Part shown: positions 28,712-37,393 of the stretch, one piece after another | How positions within the stretch are numbered: the first letter of the stretch is position 1 | Layout: the number at the start of each line of letters is the position of its first letter | Virus record (IMG/VR): IMGVR_UViG_3300030117_005808 | Coordinates: 42,524 to 106,523 of that record | Source of the DNA: a virus | Strand: one strand, 5' to 3' | DNA: 64,000 nucleotides | Position numbers and translations under genes: made by a program | Notes under the pieces: model-generated | Database searches by the model: none | What the model was told of the DNA's origin: nothing | What the model saw: the letters and a program-made list of their open reading frames with translations, nothing else

Positions 28712-31700
28712 TTGAAGATAGCACATATCGCGGATACACACATCCGCAACTATAAGTATCATAGAGAGTATCGTGAGATATTCGATCTTATCTATGATAG
28801 ACTGAAAACAGAGAAAGTTGACTACATTGTTCACTGCGGAGATCTCGCACACACAAAGACACAACTTTCTCCTGAATACTTTGACTTGGCGACATCGTTC
28901 TTAAAGAACCTTGCCGACATTGCGCCGACCTACATCATTCTTGGCAACCACGACGGTAACCTAAAGAATGAACACAGGCAAGACGCAATCACGCCAATCG
29001 CAAACGCACTCCGACACCCGAATCTCAACCTGTTAAAGAACGCAGGCGAGACGATTGTCGAAGGCAACATAGCGTTTAACGTTCTTTCCGTCTTTGATGA
29101 AGAGAACTGGGTGAAGCCGACAAGCGACAAACGCATTAACATTGCGCTGTATCACGGCTCTGTGTCCGGTGTTACAACCGACACAGGCTGGGTAATGACG
29201 CACGGCGACCACCCTATCACAGTCTTTGAAGGGCACGACTATGTGTTCCTCGGGGACATCCACAAAACAAACCAAATCCTCGATGACGAGGGACGTGTAA
29301 GGTATCCGGGCTCCACTGTTCAGCAGAACTTTGGTGAGACGGATGACAAAGGCTTCCTGCTCTGGAACATCCAAAGCAAAGAAGACTTTACTTGTGAACA
29401 CGTTGTAATCCCAAACCCCAAGCCTTTTATAACAATAAACCTAACCCCCACTGGGCGTATGCCCAAAGGCTTGACCGTGAAGAAGGGTGCAAGATTACGA
29501 CTTGTGTCTAACAATAATCTATCTCTTGAAGCGATGCGAAAGGCAGTTGATGTCGCAAAGCAACGCTTCAAGCCCGATACTATTACATTCTTAAACCGCG
29601 CAGCAGGGGAGCGTGGTAATGTTGAAGAAATCACGGACAGTATTCAACAAGACGATATGCGTAATCCACAGATCCAAGAGGAACTTATCCGCGAGTATCT
29701 AGTAGATTACCAAGCCAGCGAAGAACTGATGAAAAAGGTTCTGGACCTTAATACTCTCTACATTAAGAAGGCAGAAGAGTCCGAGGAGATCTCTAGAAAC
29801 ATCAAGTGGCGTATCAACGATCTACAGTGGGATAATCTGTTTAACTACGGTGAAGGCAATAGAATTGATTTTAATAAACTAAACGGAACAGTTGGTATCT
29901 TCGGTAAGAACTACTCCGGTAAATCCAGTGTGGTGGACAGCTTATTATATACTTTGTACAACACAACGTCTAAGAATGAGCGTAAGAATGTCAACATTAT
30001 TAATCAAAACAAGGACGAAGGCTCTGGCGAGGTTGTAATTACTATTGGCGATGAGCAGTATTACGTCCGTCGCGGCTCGTCAAAATACACAAAACGACTC
30101 AAGGGTGTGGAAACTCTTGAAGCCAAAACTGATCTTGACTTCTTCAAGGTCGGCCCAGACGGAGAAAAGGTAAGTTTAAATGGCCTCACAAGAAACGACA
30201 CAGACAAAAACATCAGAAAGGTATTCGGAACTCTTGATGACTTCCTTCTCACTAGTTTGTCTAGCCAGTTGGATAGTCTTTCCTTTATTAGGGAAGGTAG
30301 CACAAAACGGAAGGAAATCTTGGCAAAGTTTCTCGACTTGGAAATCTTCGAGAAAAAGTTCAGACTAGCGAAGGAAGATGCATCTGATATGCGAGGTGCT
30401 TTGAAGCGCCTTGAAGGACGCGACTATGATACAGAGATCGAAGAAGCAGAACAAGAGCACACTCAATGTGAAGAGGAGTTGGATGACCAAAAGGTTAAGT
30501 GCGCCGACTTAAGGCAAGAAGTTATTGATCTTAGAGACAACATTACAGAGATAGAAGGTAAGATTGCATCTATCCCTGCTGAGATGATTGATATTGCAAA
30601 AGTCAAAATAGATATTAGACAAAGGCGTCTGGACCTCACCTCGGCACAAAAAGATCTTGAACAAGACAAGAAAACACTCAAAGATAAAAAGAAACTTACC
30701 AAAGATATTGATAAGTTCTTGGCAGGTTATGACGTTACAGATCTTGGCGATAAAGAAAAGAGGTGCGATCAGCTAGGCTTTGAGATAATGGATTTGGACA
30801 GAGAAATGATCCAGATCGTGAAAAAAGCTGCATCTCTCGACGATCCCGGCTTCTTGCGTGGTTGCAAGTGTTTGCACGAAGCAGAAGAAGCTTTAGCACA
30901 GAAGCCAGACCTTGAACAAAAAATCGAAGAACTTTCTCAGGAACTTGAAGGGCTTGATGTTGAATCTGTCAAGAAAAGCCTTGAGCAGTATCGTTCGCTA
31001 GCAGATAAAAAGAACCAAACGACGAGAGATATCACAACCACAGAACTTGCTATTGCTCGTAACCAGAATACGATCAATCGTCTGGCCACAGAGTTGTCTA
31101 ATCTAAAAGACAAAGAAACATCTTATGAAGACAACCGTGAAGCTATTGAAAACTTGGAAGCACTCCTGACTGAGAAAGACGGCTTAGACGCAGATATATC
31201 TATTAAGGAAGGTAAGCTAGAGGCTTGCAAAGATAAAATTGTTGATTACCACAGAAGAGTTGGCTCGTTAGAGCAAAAAGTTATCAACATTAAGGATCAG
31301 AAGAACGACTATCTTGAGCTACGCGAACAGTTCGCAGCCTACGATCTTTACATGCGTTGTATGCACCCTAACGGTATCGCATACGATGTTATCAAGAAGA
31401 AGCTTCCAGTTATCAACCAAGAGATAGCAAAGGTTCTTACAAACCTAACAAACTTTGAAGTCCTTTTTGAAGAGGATGGAAATAAGCTTGATATCTTTAT
31501 CAAGCACCCGAAGCATGACCCTCGTCCACTCTCTATGGCTTCGGGAGCAGAGAAGACAATGGCCGCAATGGCTATCCGTCTTGCTTTCCTTGCAGTGTCA
31601 AACCTGCCTACAAGCGACATTATGGTGCTTGATGAACCGGGGACAGCATTGGATGAGGAGCACTTACAAGCATTTACCCAACTTTTGGACATGATTAAGG

Positions 31701-31810
31701 TGCATTTCAAGACAACACTTTTGATTTCCCATTTGGATTCTTTGAAAGATGTTGTTGATTTAACACTTGACATTTCCAAAAAAGAAGGTTATGCTTATAT
31801 AAACCAATAA
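28712..31810 (+). CDS. gp47-gp46: Fused gp47-gp46 recombination nuclease (Mre11/SbcD + Rad50/SbcC in one chain)
   Basis: A 1032-residue protein joining two subunits that T4 encodes separately. Residues 1-240 are the Mre11/gp47 phosphodiesterase: Asp8/His10, Asp44, LGNHD at 77-81, His148 and GDIH at 181-184. Residues about 370-1032 are the Rad50/gp46 ATPase: Walker A GKNYSGKS at 398-405, long coiled coil at about 540-900, ABC signature SMASGAEK at 941-948, Walker B VLDEP near 972-976 and the H-loop at about 1007. The coiled-coil apex has Cys-Lys-Cys at 718-720 rather than CxxC. It would resect DNA ends for recombination-dependent replication. The TTG start is fixed by the catalytic Asp8 and SD AAGGGG. 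Confidence 0.93.
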   Translation: MKIAHIADTHIRNYKYHREYREIFDLIYDRLKTEKVDYIVHCGDLAHTKTQLSPEYFDLATSFLKNLADIAPTYIILGNHDGNLKNEHRQDAITPIANALRHPNLNLLKNAGETIVEGNIAFNVLSVFDEENWVKPTSDKRINIALYHGSVSGVTTDTGWVMTHGDHPITVFEGHDYVFLGDIHKTNQILDDEGRVRYPGSTVQQNFGETDDKGFLLWNIQSKEDFTCEHVVIPNPKPFITINLTPTGRMPKGLTVKKGARLRLVSNNNLSLEAMRKAVDVAKQRFKPDTITFLNRAAGERGNVEEITDSIQQDDMRNPQIQEELIREYLVDYQASEELMKKVLDLNTLYIKKAEESEEISRNIKWRINDLQWDNLFNYGEGNRIDFNKLNGTVGIFGKNYSGKSSVVDSLLYTLYNTTSKNERKNVNIINQNKDEGSGEVVITIGDEQYYVRRGSSKYTKRLKGVETLEAKTDLDFFKVGPDGEKVSLNGLTRNDTDKNIRKVFGTLDDFLLTSLSSQLDSLSFIREGSTKRKEILAKFLDLEIFEKKFRLAKEDASDMRGALKRLEGRDYDTEIEEAEQEHTQCEEELDDQKVKCADLRQEVIDLRDNITEIEGKIASIPAEMIDIAKVKIDIRQRRLDLTSAQKDLEQDKKTLKDKKKLTKDIDKFLAGYDVTDLGDKEKRCDQLGFEIMDLDREMIQIVKKAASLDDPGFLRGCKCLHEAEEALAQKPDLEQKIEELSQELEGLDVESVKKSLEQYRSLADKKNQTTRDITTTELAIARNQNTINRLATELSNLKDKETSYEDNREAIENLEALLTEKDGLDADISIKEGKLEACKDKIVDYHRRVGSLEQKVINIKDQKNDYLELREQFAAYDLYMRCMHPNGIAYDVIKKKLPVINQEIAKVLTNLTNFEVLFEEDGNKLDIFIKHPKHDPRPLSMASGAEKTMAAMAIRLAFLAVSNLPTSDIMVLDEPGTALDEEHLQAFTQLLDMIKVHFKTTLLISHLDSLKDVVDLTLDISKKEGYAYINQ
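31767..31795 (+). promoter_or_regulatory. Possible sigma-70 promoter before the small membrane genes
   Basis: TTGACA at 31767-31772, 17-bp spacer, TATGCT at 31790-31795, inside the 3' end of the gp47/gp46 gene. The -10 matches only four of six consensus bases. A late-type motif follows at 31810. Confidence 0.35.
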
Positions 31811-31817
31811 CTATTTA
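31810..31817 (+). promoter_or_regulatory. Candidate late-promoter motif before the 31834 gene
   Basis: ACTATTTA within AACTATTTATT, starting on the last base of the upstream stop codon and ending 16 nt before the ATG. Confidence 0.42.
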
Positions 31818-31833
31818 TTACATTGGAGGAAAT

Positions 31834-32025
31834 ATGAATATGATTAAGGGAGCAGTCGATAAGACTTTGGAAAAGGTTGTATCGCGCAAGCTACTTGTCT
31901 GGGCAACTGCAACCGGCCTTGCGGCTGGTGGCTTTTTGACTAGCGGAGACTGGGTTGTCATCTCTTCGTTATACCTCGGTGGCCAAGCTGTCATCGATGC
32001 CGTTGTTAAGCTTAAGAGCGTATAA
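31834..32025 (+). CDS. Small membrane protein, holin-like
   Basis: A 63-residue protein with a basic N-terminal helix and two hydrophobic stretches (LLVWATATGLAAGGFL, VVISSLYLGGQAVIDAVV). Size and layout fit a small holin, the timer that opens the inner membrane at lysis, but holins have little sequence conservation, so this is an inference. SD GGAGG is 5 nt before the ATG. It overlaps the next membrane gene by TAATG, and the three small membrane genes together look like a lysis cassette without an adjacent endolysin. Confidence 0.45.
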   Translation: MNMIKGAVDKTLEKVVSRKLLVWATATGLAAGGFLTSGDWVVISSLYLGGQAVIDAVVKLKSV

Positions 32026-32402
32026 TGCGAAGCCTTATGAGATTCATAAGCACCTACTGGAAGGAGATCGCTCTGGCGGGACTGCTATTTGCGGTCTCCT
32101 TCTTTTGGTGGCAAGACCACAAGGGTCTTGTTGATGCATACGACGCGTCCGTAGAAAGCTACGAGACAAGACTAAAAGAACTAAAAAAGAGCCACCAACG
32201 CGAGACTGAGCGTAAGGAAAAGGCTCTGGAAGATTACAAAGCAAAGCTGGAGGAACTAGAAATGGAATACACAGAGTACCAGCAAGCAGTAGCAGAGGCA
32301 AAAGAAGAACGAGTACGAGACTTCGTTACACTACGACAAAGCAATCCAGATCAACTGATCGTGGAGATTGAGGCAAAGTTTGGTTTTGAACACGTTGATT
32401 AA
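32025..32402 (+). CDS. Membrane-anchored coiled-coil protein, i-spanin-like
   Basis: A 125-residue protein with one N-terminal transmembrane helix (residues about 12-29, EIALAGLLFAVSFFWW) followed by a charged coiled coil at about 45-105. This is the topology of Rz-type inner-membrane spanins, which help disrupt the outer membrane of Gram-negative hosts. The next gene overlaps its 3' end, also as in Rz/Rz1 pairs. Sequence identity to known spanins is not evident, so the call rests on topology and context. Confidence 0.45.
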   Translation: MRSLMRFISTYWKEIALAGLLFAVSFFWWQDHKGLVDAYDASVESYETRLKELKKSHQRETERKEKALEDYKAKLEELEMEYTEYQQAVAEAKEERVRDFVTLRQSNPDQLIVEIEAKFGFEHVD

Positions 32403-32817
32403 AACATTGTTTTTATTTCTCTTGATGATCCCCGTAGCTTACGGTGGCGATGGTAAGTTTACCCTCGTTCCGCAAGGCGGGGTTGTCCCATTTGAAGCAA
32501 CCTGTTTTGACACCGAGGCTACAGCCAAACTATTAACTTGGAAAGAGTTTCTGGCAGAGGAAGCTAAGACTCAATGTGAGTTTGAGAAGCGAGCCTTAGT
32601 GCTAGACTCAGAGTTAGTCATTAAAAATATGCAGATTACACTTGATGAGACACAGGTTCGCTATCAGGTAGAGATTGATACGAGGGACGAAGAGATCGAA
32701 TCCCTTAGAGACATTATCAAGAAAAACAAAAAACTAAATATACCCGTAGTCGTTGCAACCAGCGTGGCCGTTGGTTTTGGAGTTGGCTTCGGCACTTATC
32801 ATTTTGCGAGCCGGTAA
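32368..32817 (+). CDS. Exported coiled-coil membrane protein overlapping the spanin-like gene
   Basis: Up to 149 residues with a signal-peptide-like start (TLFLFLLMIPVAYGG) and an acidic coiled coil at about 80-120. A C-terminal transmembrane segment follows (VVVATSVAVGFGVGFG). It starts within the previous gene in another frame. Several in-frame TTG codons between 32368 and 32395 could be the start, and no SD settles it. No lipobox cysteine follows the signal peptide, so it is not a classic o-spanin. Partner of the preceding protein in a lysis or envelope function is plausible. Confidence 0.45.
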   Translation: MRQSLVLNTLIKTLFLFLLMIPVAYGGDGKFTLVPQGGVVPFEATCFDTEATAKLLTWKEFLAEEAKTQCEFEKRALVLDSELVIKNMQITLDETQVRYQVEIDTRDEEIESLRDIIKKNKKLNIPVVVATSVAVGFGVGFGTYHFASR

Positions 32818-33215
32818 TGAAAAAAGATTTAGATTTAAATGACATTGCTAAGTTTGAAAAAGCGATCGCAAAGAAATACGGTCCAGAGGCCATAGAGAAC
32901 CCAAGGAAACATTGGAACGATGAAAAGGAAAAGTCTTATCAAGACCAGATTAAAAAGCTTGCCGAAAAAGAGCTTGCATTCGAAGAAAAGGACGATAAAG
33001 TAGAACAAGACGGCTTTTTAATCTCTAAAAAACTACTTAATAAAGACGCAACTAGGAGATCTTGTCCAGTTTGTAAAACATATTCTTTTAAAATAAAAGA
33101 TGATGTTTACATGAATAAGTTTGAATGTTGTGAAAAATGTTATGTACAGTGGGTTGAAAACCGAGAGGAACGCTGGTTGTCAGGCTGGCGTCCCAAAAAG
33201 CAGGAGAAAAATTAA
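32817..33215 (+). CDS. Zinc-ribbon protein upstream of terminase
   Basis: A 132-residue, strongly charged protein. Residues 83-108 hold a probable zinc site with two Cys pairs (CPVC at 83-86 and CCEKC at 104-108). The N-terminal 60 residues are helical. No named family is recognised. It starts in a TAATG overlap and ends in another with the next gene, so it belongs to the operon leading to the terminase. A DNA- or protein-binding role in packaging or assembly is possible. Confidence 0.5.
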   Translation: MKKDLDLNDIAKFEKAIAKKYGPEAIENPRKHWNDEKEKSYQDQIKKLAEKELAFEEKDDKVEQDGFLISKKLLNKDATRRSCPVCKTYSFKIKDDVYMNKFECCEKCYVQWVENREERWLSGWRPKKQEKN

Positions 33216-33829
33216 TGGCTACAACAATGGAAATCGTTCAAGGTATCTCGCAAGTAATGGCAAACAGTTACGATGGAGCCCTTGACGAAAATGGTGAGCC
33301 TATCAAGGTTGGCCTCAAAAGAGAGGAGGGTCACCCAATTTTAGACTCTCGCGTCATGGACGGGTTTAAAATTTCTTTTCATGGCAACAAACTTTGTATC
33401 CACTATCATGCTGAAATTAAACTTAAAGATGTTTATGCGAATGGATTTGAGTCTGACTTGGAGCAAATGATTGAAGACATCGCTTCCTTTGTCAAGAAAG
33501 AATATAGAAAGGTTACTGGCAGTTCGTTAACTCTGACTAAAGATGGGGAAATGGATGCACTTGTGCAAAACACATCTAGAGTCCGCACTTTTGTCCAAGC
33601 CAAATGTTTCTATATCATTGGCGGATTAGATGATAGTACCGAGGGTATTAGCGATCCATCCGAAGATAAGCTTGAAGACAACTTCCGCAAGTTTTTAGAA
33701 CAGGACGCTGGCGATAAGAAGGCCAAAAATGACAAGCGCAAAGCACCTACCCCCGGCCAGCCCGTTTACGCAGGCAAGGGCAAAGTCCACGCTAGAAAGG
33801 ATGTAAATAGCACTTACAAGGCTGAGTAA
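33215..33829 (+). CDS. Conserved protein of unknown function before terminase
   Basis: A 204-residue protein beginning MATTMEIVQGISQVMANSYDGA. It has an alpha/beta N-terminal domain of about 145 residues and a Lys/Gly-rich, probably unfolded tail (KGKVHARKDVNSTY). It resembles a conserved hypothetical protein of marine T4-like phages. It occupies the position where T4 has the small terminase gp16, but I see no helix-turn-helix or central coiled coil to support that identity. TAATG overlaps on both sides couple it to the terminase gene. Confidence 0.5.
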   Translation: MATTMEIVQGISQVMANSYDGALDENGEPIKVGLKREEGHPILDSRVMDGFKISFHGNKLCIHYHAEIKLKDVYANGFESDLEQMIEDIASFVKKEYRKVTGSSLTLTKDGEMDALVQNTSRVRTFVQAKCFYIIGGLDDSTEGISDPSEDKLEDNFRKFLEQDAGDKKAKNDKRKAPTPGQPVYAGKGKVHARKDVNSTYKAE

Positions 33830-35415
33830 TGCCAGCGGGTCTATCCAAAAAAGAAACTGTCAAAGAGATAGTTAAGTGCGGTAAAGACCCGTCTTACTTT
33901 ATCAACAACTATGCTAGAATCTCGCATCCCCTGAAAGGTTTGATACCATTTAAGACGTATCCCTTTCAGGATGAGTTGCTTGTAGATTTTAACGACTACC
34001 GCTTTAATGTTATTCTTAAAGCTAGACAGTTGGGCATCTCAACTATCACAGCCGCATACATTGTGTGGCTTTTGCTATTTTATCGAGACAAGAATGTCTT
34101 GGTTATTGCAACTAAGTTCCAGACTGCTGCAAACTTGGTCAAGAAAGTCAAAAACATTATGCAGAATGTTCCCCCTTGGCTACGCATCGCAGACATTAAG
34201 ATTGATAACCGCACGTCGTTCGTCCTGACTAACGGCTCCGAAGTTAAGGCTGCTTCTACATCTGGTGATGCTGGTCGTTCGGAAGCTTTGTCCCTTCTCG
34301 TTATTGACGAGGCCGCACACGTTGATGGGTTAGAAGAGTTGTGGACCGGCTTGTATCCTACGCTATCTACTGGTGGTCGCTGCATTGCTCTATCTACACC
34401 AAACGGTGTTGGCAACTGGTTCCACAAAACCTATATTGAAGCCGAGCAAAATGTAAACGACTTTCATCCTACCAACTTACCGTGGAATGTTCACCCTGAC
34501 CGTGACGATGAGTGGTTTGAAAAAGAGACAAGAAATATGTCTCGTAGACAAATTGCCCAAGAGCTAGAGTGCAACTTCAACGCTTCGGGCGAAACTGTCA
34601 TACATCCGGAAGACTTAGAAAGACTAGTATTCGGCGCTACAGAGCCGATGTATAGAACCGGCTTCGATCGTAACTTGTGGCTTTGGGAGCAATACAACCC
34701 AGAGGCCACATACATGATGTCCGCAGACGTTGCCCGTGGAGATGGGGCAGATTTTTCTGTTTTCCACATAGTTAAATTAGAAACTATGGAGGTCATAGGT
34801 GAATATCGTGGCAAACCAAACCTTGAGGAATTTGCTTCTATTCTTGATTCCACAGGTAGAGAATTTGGCAATTGTCTGCTGGTGGTTGAGAATAACAGTC
34901 TAGGAATATCAATCCTAGAGAAGCTGCAAGACAGAGAATACCCCAATCTTTATCACTCGATAAAGGGTACTCATGAGTACATTGATCAGTTACGAGCAGA
35001 ATCAATCAACAATTCAGTTCCCGGTTTTACTACTTCATCCAAGACTCGTCCACTTATCGTGGCGAAAATGGAGGAATTCATACGAAATAAACTAATTACA
35101 ATATATTCTTCACGCATAGTAGACGAGTTTAAGACATTTATATGGAATAACAACAAGGCACAGGCTATGAGAAGTTATCACGATGACTTAGTTATGGCAT
35201 TGGCAATCGCTTGTTGGGTTAGAGACACAGCCTTAGAGGTTAGCAAGAAAGACATAGAGTACAGAAGGGCTATGATGGATTCAATGAGGCTCAACACAAG
35301 ACAAATCAAGACTACAATACCGGGAATGGAAGGGCACCAACAAGGCGTGTGGAGCGAAAAGGCTAAGAAAGAAATGCAACAACACAAAGATTTTATTTGG
35401 CTTATTAAGGGATAG
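33829..35415 (+). CDS. gp17: Terminase large subunit, gp17-like
   Basis: A 528-residue DNA-packaging motor that pumps DNA into the prohead and cuts it. The N-terminal ATPase has a Walker A-like segment KARQLGIST at 64-72 and Walker B LLVIDEA at 156-162 (Asp160, catalytic Glu161). The coupling motif is LSTPNG at 188-193. The C-terminal RNase H-like nuclease has SADVARGDGADFS with Asp300, VVENN with Glu354, and HDDLVMA with Asp452/Asp453. It is shorter than T4 gp17 (610), mainly at the N-terminus. The portal gene follows 4 nt later. Confidence 0.95.
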   Translation: MPAGLSKKETVKEIVKCGKDPSYFINNYARISHPLKGLIPFKTYPFQDELLVDFNDYRFNVILKARQLGISTITAAYIVWLLLFYRDKNVLVIATKFQTAANLVKKVKNIMQNVPPWLRIADIKIDNRTSFVLTNGSEVKAASTSGDAGRSEALSLLVIDEAAHVDGLEELWTGLYPTLSTGGRCIALSTPNGVGNWFHKTYIEAEQNVNDFHPTNLPWNVHPDRDDEWFEKETRNMSRRQIAQELECNFNASGETVIHPEDLERLVFGATEPMYRTGFDRNLWLWEQYNPEATYMMSADVARGDGADFSVFHIVKLETMEVIGEYRGKPNLEEFASILDSTGREFGNCLLVVENNSLGISILEKLQDREYPNLYHSIKGTHEYIDQLRAESINNSVPGFTTSSKTRPLIVAKMEEFIRNKLITIYSSRIVDEFKTFIWNNNKAQAMRSYHDDLVMALAIACWVRDTALEVSKKDIEYRRAMMDSMRLNTRQIKTTIPGMEGHQQGVWSEKAKKEMQQHKDFIWLIKG

Positions 35416-35419
35416 ATAA

Positions 35420-37393
35420 ATGGCAGATCAAAATAGAAACCCAAGAAACCCAAGATCAGAATTGTTTAAGGCTCTGACTAGAGTTTTCTCTGGTCCACTA
35501 ACAACTAGAAGAACACAGACCGGCCGTAGACTGAGAAGGTATCAACTGGACAAATTCCAGAGTAGATTTACTTCTGCTAGTGGTCAGTCTTTTAAAACCG
35601 CTCGTTCATATAATGCATACAATATGCAACTGGGGATTATGAACCAACACAACCGCACCGAGAGGTATGTTGATTTTGACCAGATGGAGTACACTCCAGA
35701 GATAGCGTCAGCCCTTGATATTTATGCTGATGAGATGACCACGCATTCCTCGTTACAGCCAATGCTTAATATTAAATGTTCGAATGAAGAAATTAAAGCG
35801 GTCCTTGATTCCTTGTATCACAATATTTTAAATATCGATCACAATCTTTTCGGCTGGTGTCGCTCTATGTGCAAGTATGGGGATTTCTTCCTGTATCTTG
35901 ACATAGATGAGAAGTTCGGTATTAAGACCGGCATTGGACTGCCTTCTAGGGAGGTGGAGCGCCTCGAAGGTGAGGACGAGACAAATCCAAACTATGTCCA
36001 GTACCAGTGGAACACAGCGGGTATAACTTTGGAAAATTGGCAAATGGCCCACTTCCGAATCCTTGGGAACGACAAGTATGCACCATATGGAACGTCTGTT
36101 TTAGAACCTGCCCGTCGCATCTTTCGTCAACTAATTCTTTTGGAAGATGCTATGATGGCATACCGTATTGTTCGCTCTCCGGAGCGCCGAGTAATAAAAA
36201 TTGATGTTGGCCAGATCCCTCCTAATGAAGTAGAGCAGTATGTTCAAAAAGTCATCACATCAATGAAACGAAACTCTGTTGTTGACGAAAACACAGGCCG
36301 AGTTGATCTTCGATACAACCCTCTGTCTATTGAGGAAGATTATTACATCCCCGTTCGCGGAGAATCAAAAACAGAAATTACATCTTTACCCGGTGGAACA
36401 TTTACCGGTGACATCGACGACGTTAAATACCTCAGAGACAAACTATTCTCTGCTCTTAAAATTCCTGCTTCCTATCTAACAAATGCTGAAGGTGCTGAGG
36501 AGGATAAAACAACGCTTGCCCAGAAAGATATTCGTTTCGCCAGAACAATTCAGAGACTACAGAGAGTTGTGGTGTCTGAGCTAGAAAAAATTGGTATTAT
36601 CCATCTTTACACTTTAGGATTTAGAGACGAAGATTTGTTAAATTTTGAGCTTGCACTTAATAATCCGTCCAAAATCTCGGAATTACAAGAGCTAGAGCAC
36701 TGGGATAAAAAGTTTGCAGTCGCGGGCGCAGCCACAGAAGGCTTCTTCTCACGCCGTTGGGTCGCCGAGCATCTATTCTGTATGTCCCACGAAGAGTTTG
36801 AAAGAAACCAAAGAGAAATCTTCTACGATCGTAAGTTTGATGCTTCGCTTGCAGCCGTTGCAGAGGCGATGCAAGAAGAGGCAGCAGGAGCAGGCCTTGG
36901 TGATCTTGGAGGCGATGAAGGCCTTGGAGATCTTGGGGATCTTGGCGATGAGGACCTTGGTGGCGATCTCGAAGATCTCGGCGGTGATGAGCCCGCAGCA
37001 GAGGAGCCAGCAGAACCTGAGATTGGTGATGACCCACTCTTAGCCGCCCCCGGTCGAAGAGAAGATGATGGTTATACGACCCCCGGATCCAAAGGTAAGG
37101 TTTATTATCCTGTTAAGAAAGGACGCGACAACAGGGCAAAAGGTGCCATGAAGCGTCACCGTTCATCTGTAGCAGGTACAAATATGGATCCTCGCAAGAC
37201 TTTCCCCGGTAAGAGTGGTTATGGAGGCTTAGATTCCTTAGCCAAGGGGATGTTTGAATCGAAAGAAACTAATTATGATAATGGTTTTAGAACCGAGGAA
37301 GAAAAGATACATAATACTAACTTTGAAGTCAAAAGACTATTGGAAAGTTTAGGTAACTCAACGGAGATTAGCAATGAAACTAAGGCACAATAA
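35420..37393 (+). CDS. gp20: Portal vertex protein, gp20-like
   Basis: A 657-residue portal protein, the dodecameric ring through which DNA enters and leaves the head. Conserved parts include MEYTPEIASALDIYADEMTT (about 90-110), the APYGTSVLEPARRIFRQL region (about 215-232) and PASYLTNAEGAEEDKTTLAQ (about 350-370). T4 gp20 has 524 residues; the excess here is a C-terminal extension with an acidic Gly-Leu-Asp repeat region (about 490-537, units like GDLGGDEGLGDLGD) and a basic segment. The 3' end overlaps the next gene by 20 nt. Confidence 0.93.
   Translation: MADQNRNPRNPRSELFKALTRVFSGPLTTRRTQTGRRLRRYQLDKFQSRFTSASGQSFKTARSYNAYNMQLGIMNQHNRTERYVDFDQMEYTPEIASALDIYADEMTTHSSLQPMLNIKCSNEEIKAVLDSLYHNILNIDHNLFGWCRSMCKYGDFFLYLDIDEKFGIKTGIGLPSREVERLEGEDETNPNYVQYQWNTAGITLENWQMAHFRILGNDKYAPYGTSVLEPARRIFRQLILLEDAMMAYRIVRSPERRVIKIDVGQIPPNEVEQYVQKVITSMKRNSVVDENTGRVDLRYNPLSIEEDYYIPVRGESKTEITSLPGGTFTGDIDDVKYLRDKLFSALKIPASYLTNAEGAEEDKTTLAQKDIRFARTIQRLQRVVVSELEKIGIIHLYTLGFRDEDLLNFELALNNPSKISELQELEHWDKKFAVAGAATEGFFSRRWVAEHLFCMSHEEFERNQREIFYDRKFDASLAAVAEAMQEEAAGAGLGDLGGDEGLGDLGDLGDEDLGGDLEDLGGDEPAAEEPAEPEIGDDPLLAAPGRREDDGYTTPGSKGKVYYPVKKGRDNRAKGAMKRHRSSVAGTNMDPRKTFPGKSGYGGLDSLAKGMFESKETNYDNGFRTEEEKIHNTNFEVKRLLESLGNSTEISNETKAQ

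Noticed and set aside
33215-33829. Identification of this gene as the small terminase gp16
   Set aside because: Only the position fits. No helix-turn-helix, central coiled coil or similar length pattern is visible, so it is left as unknown.
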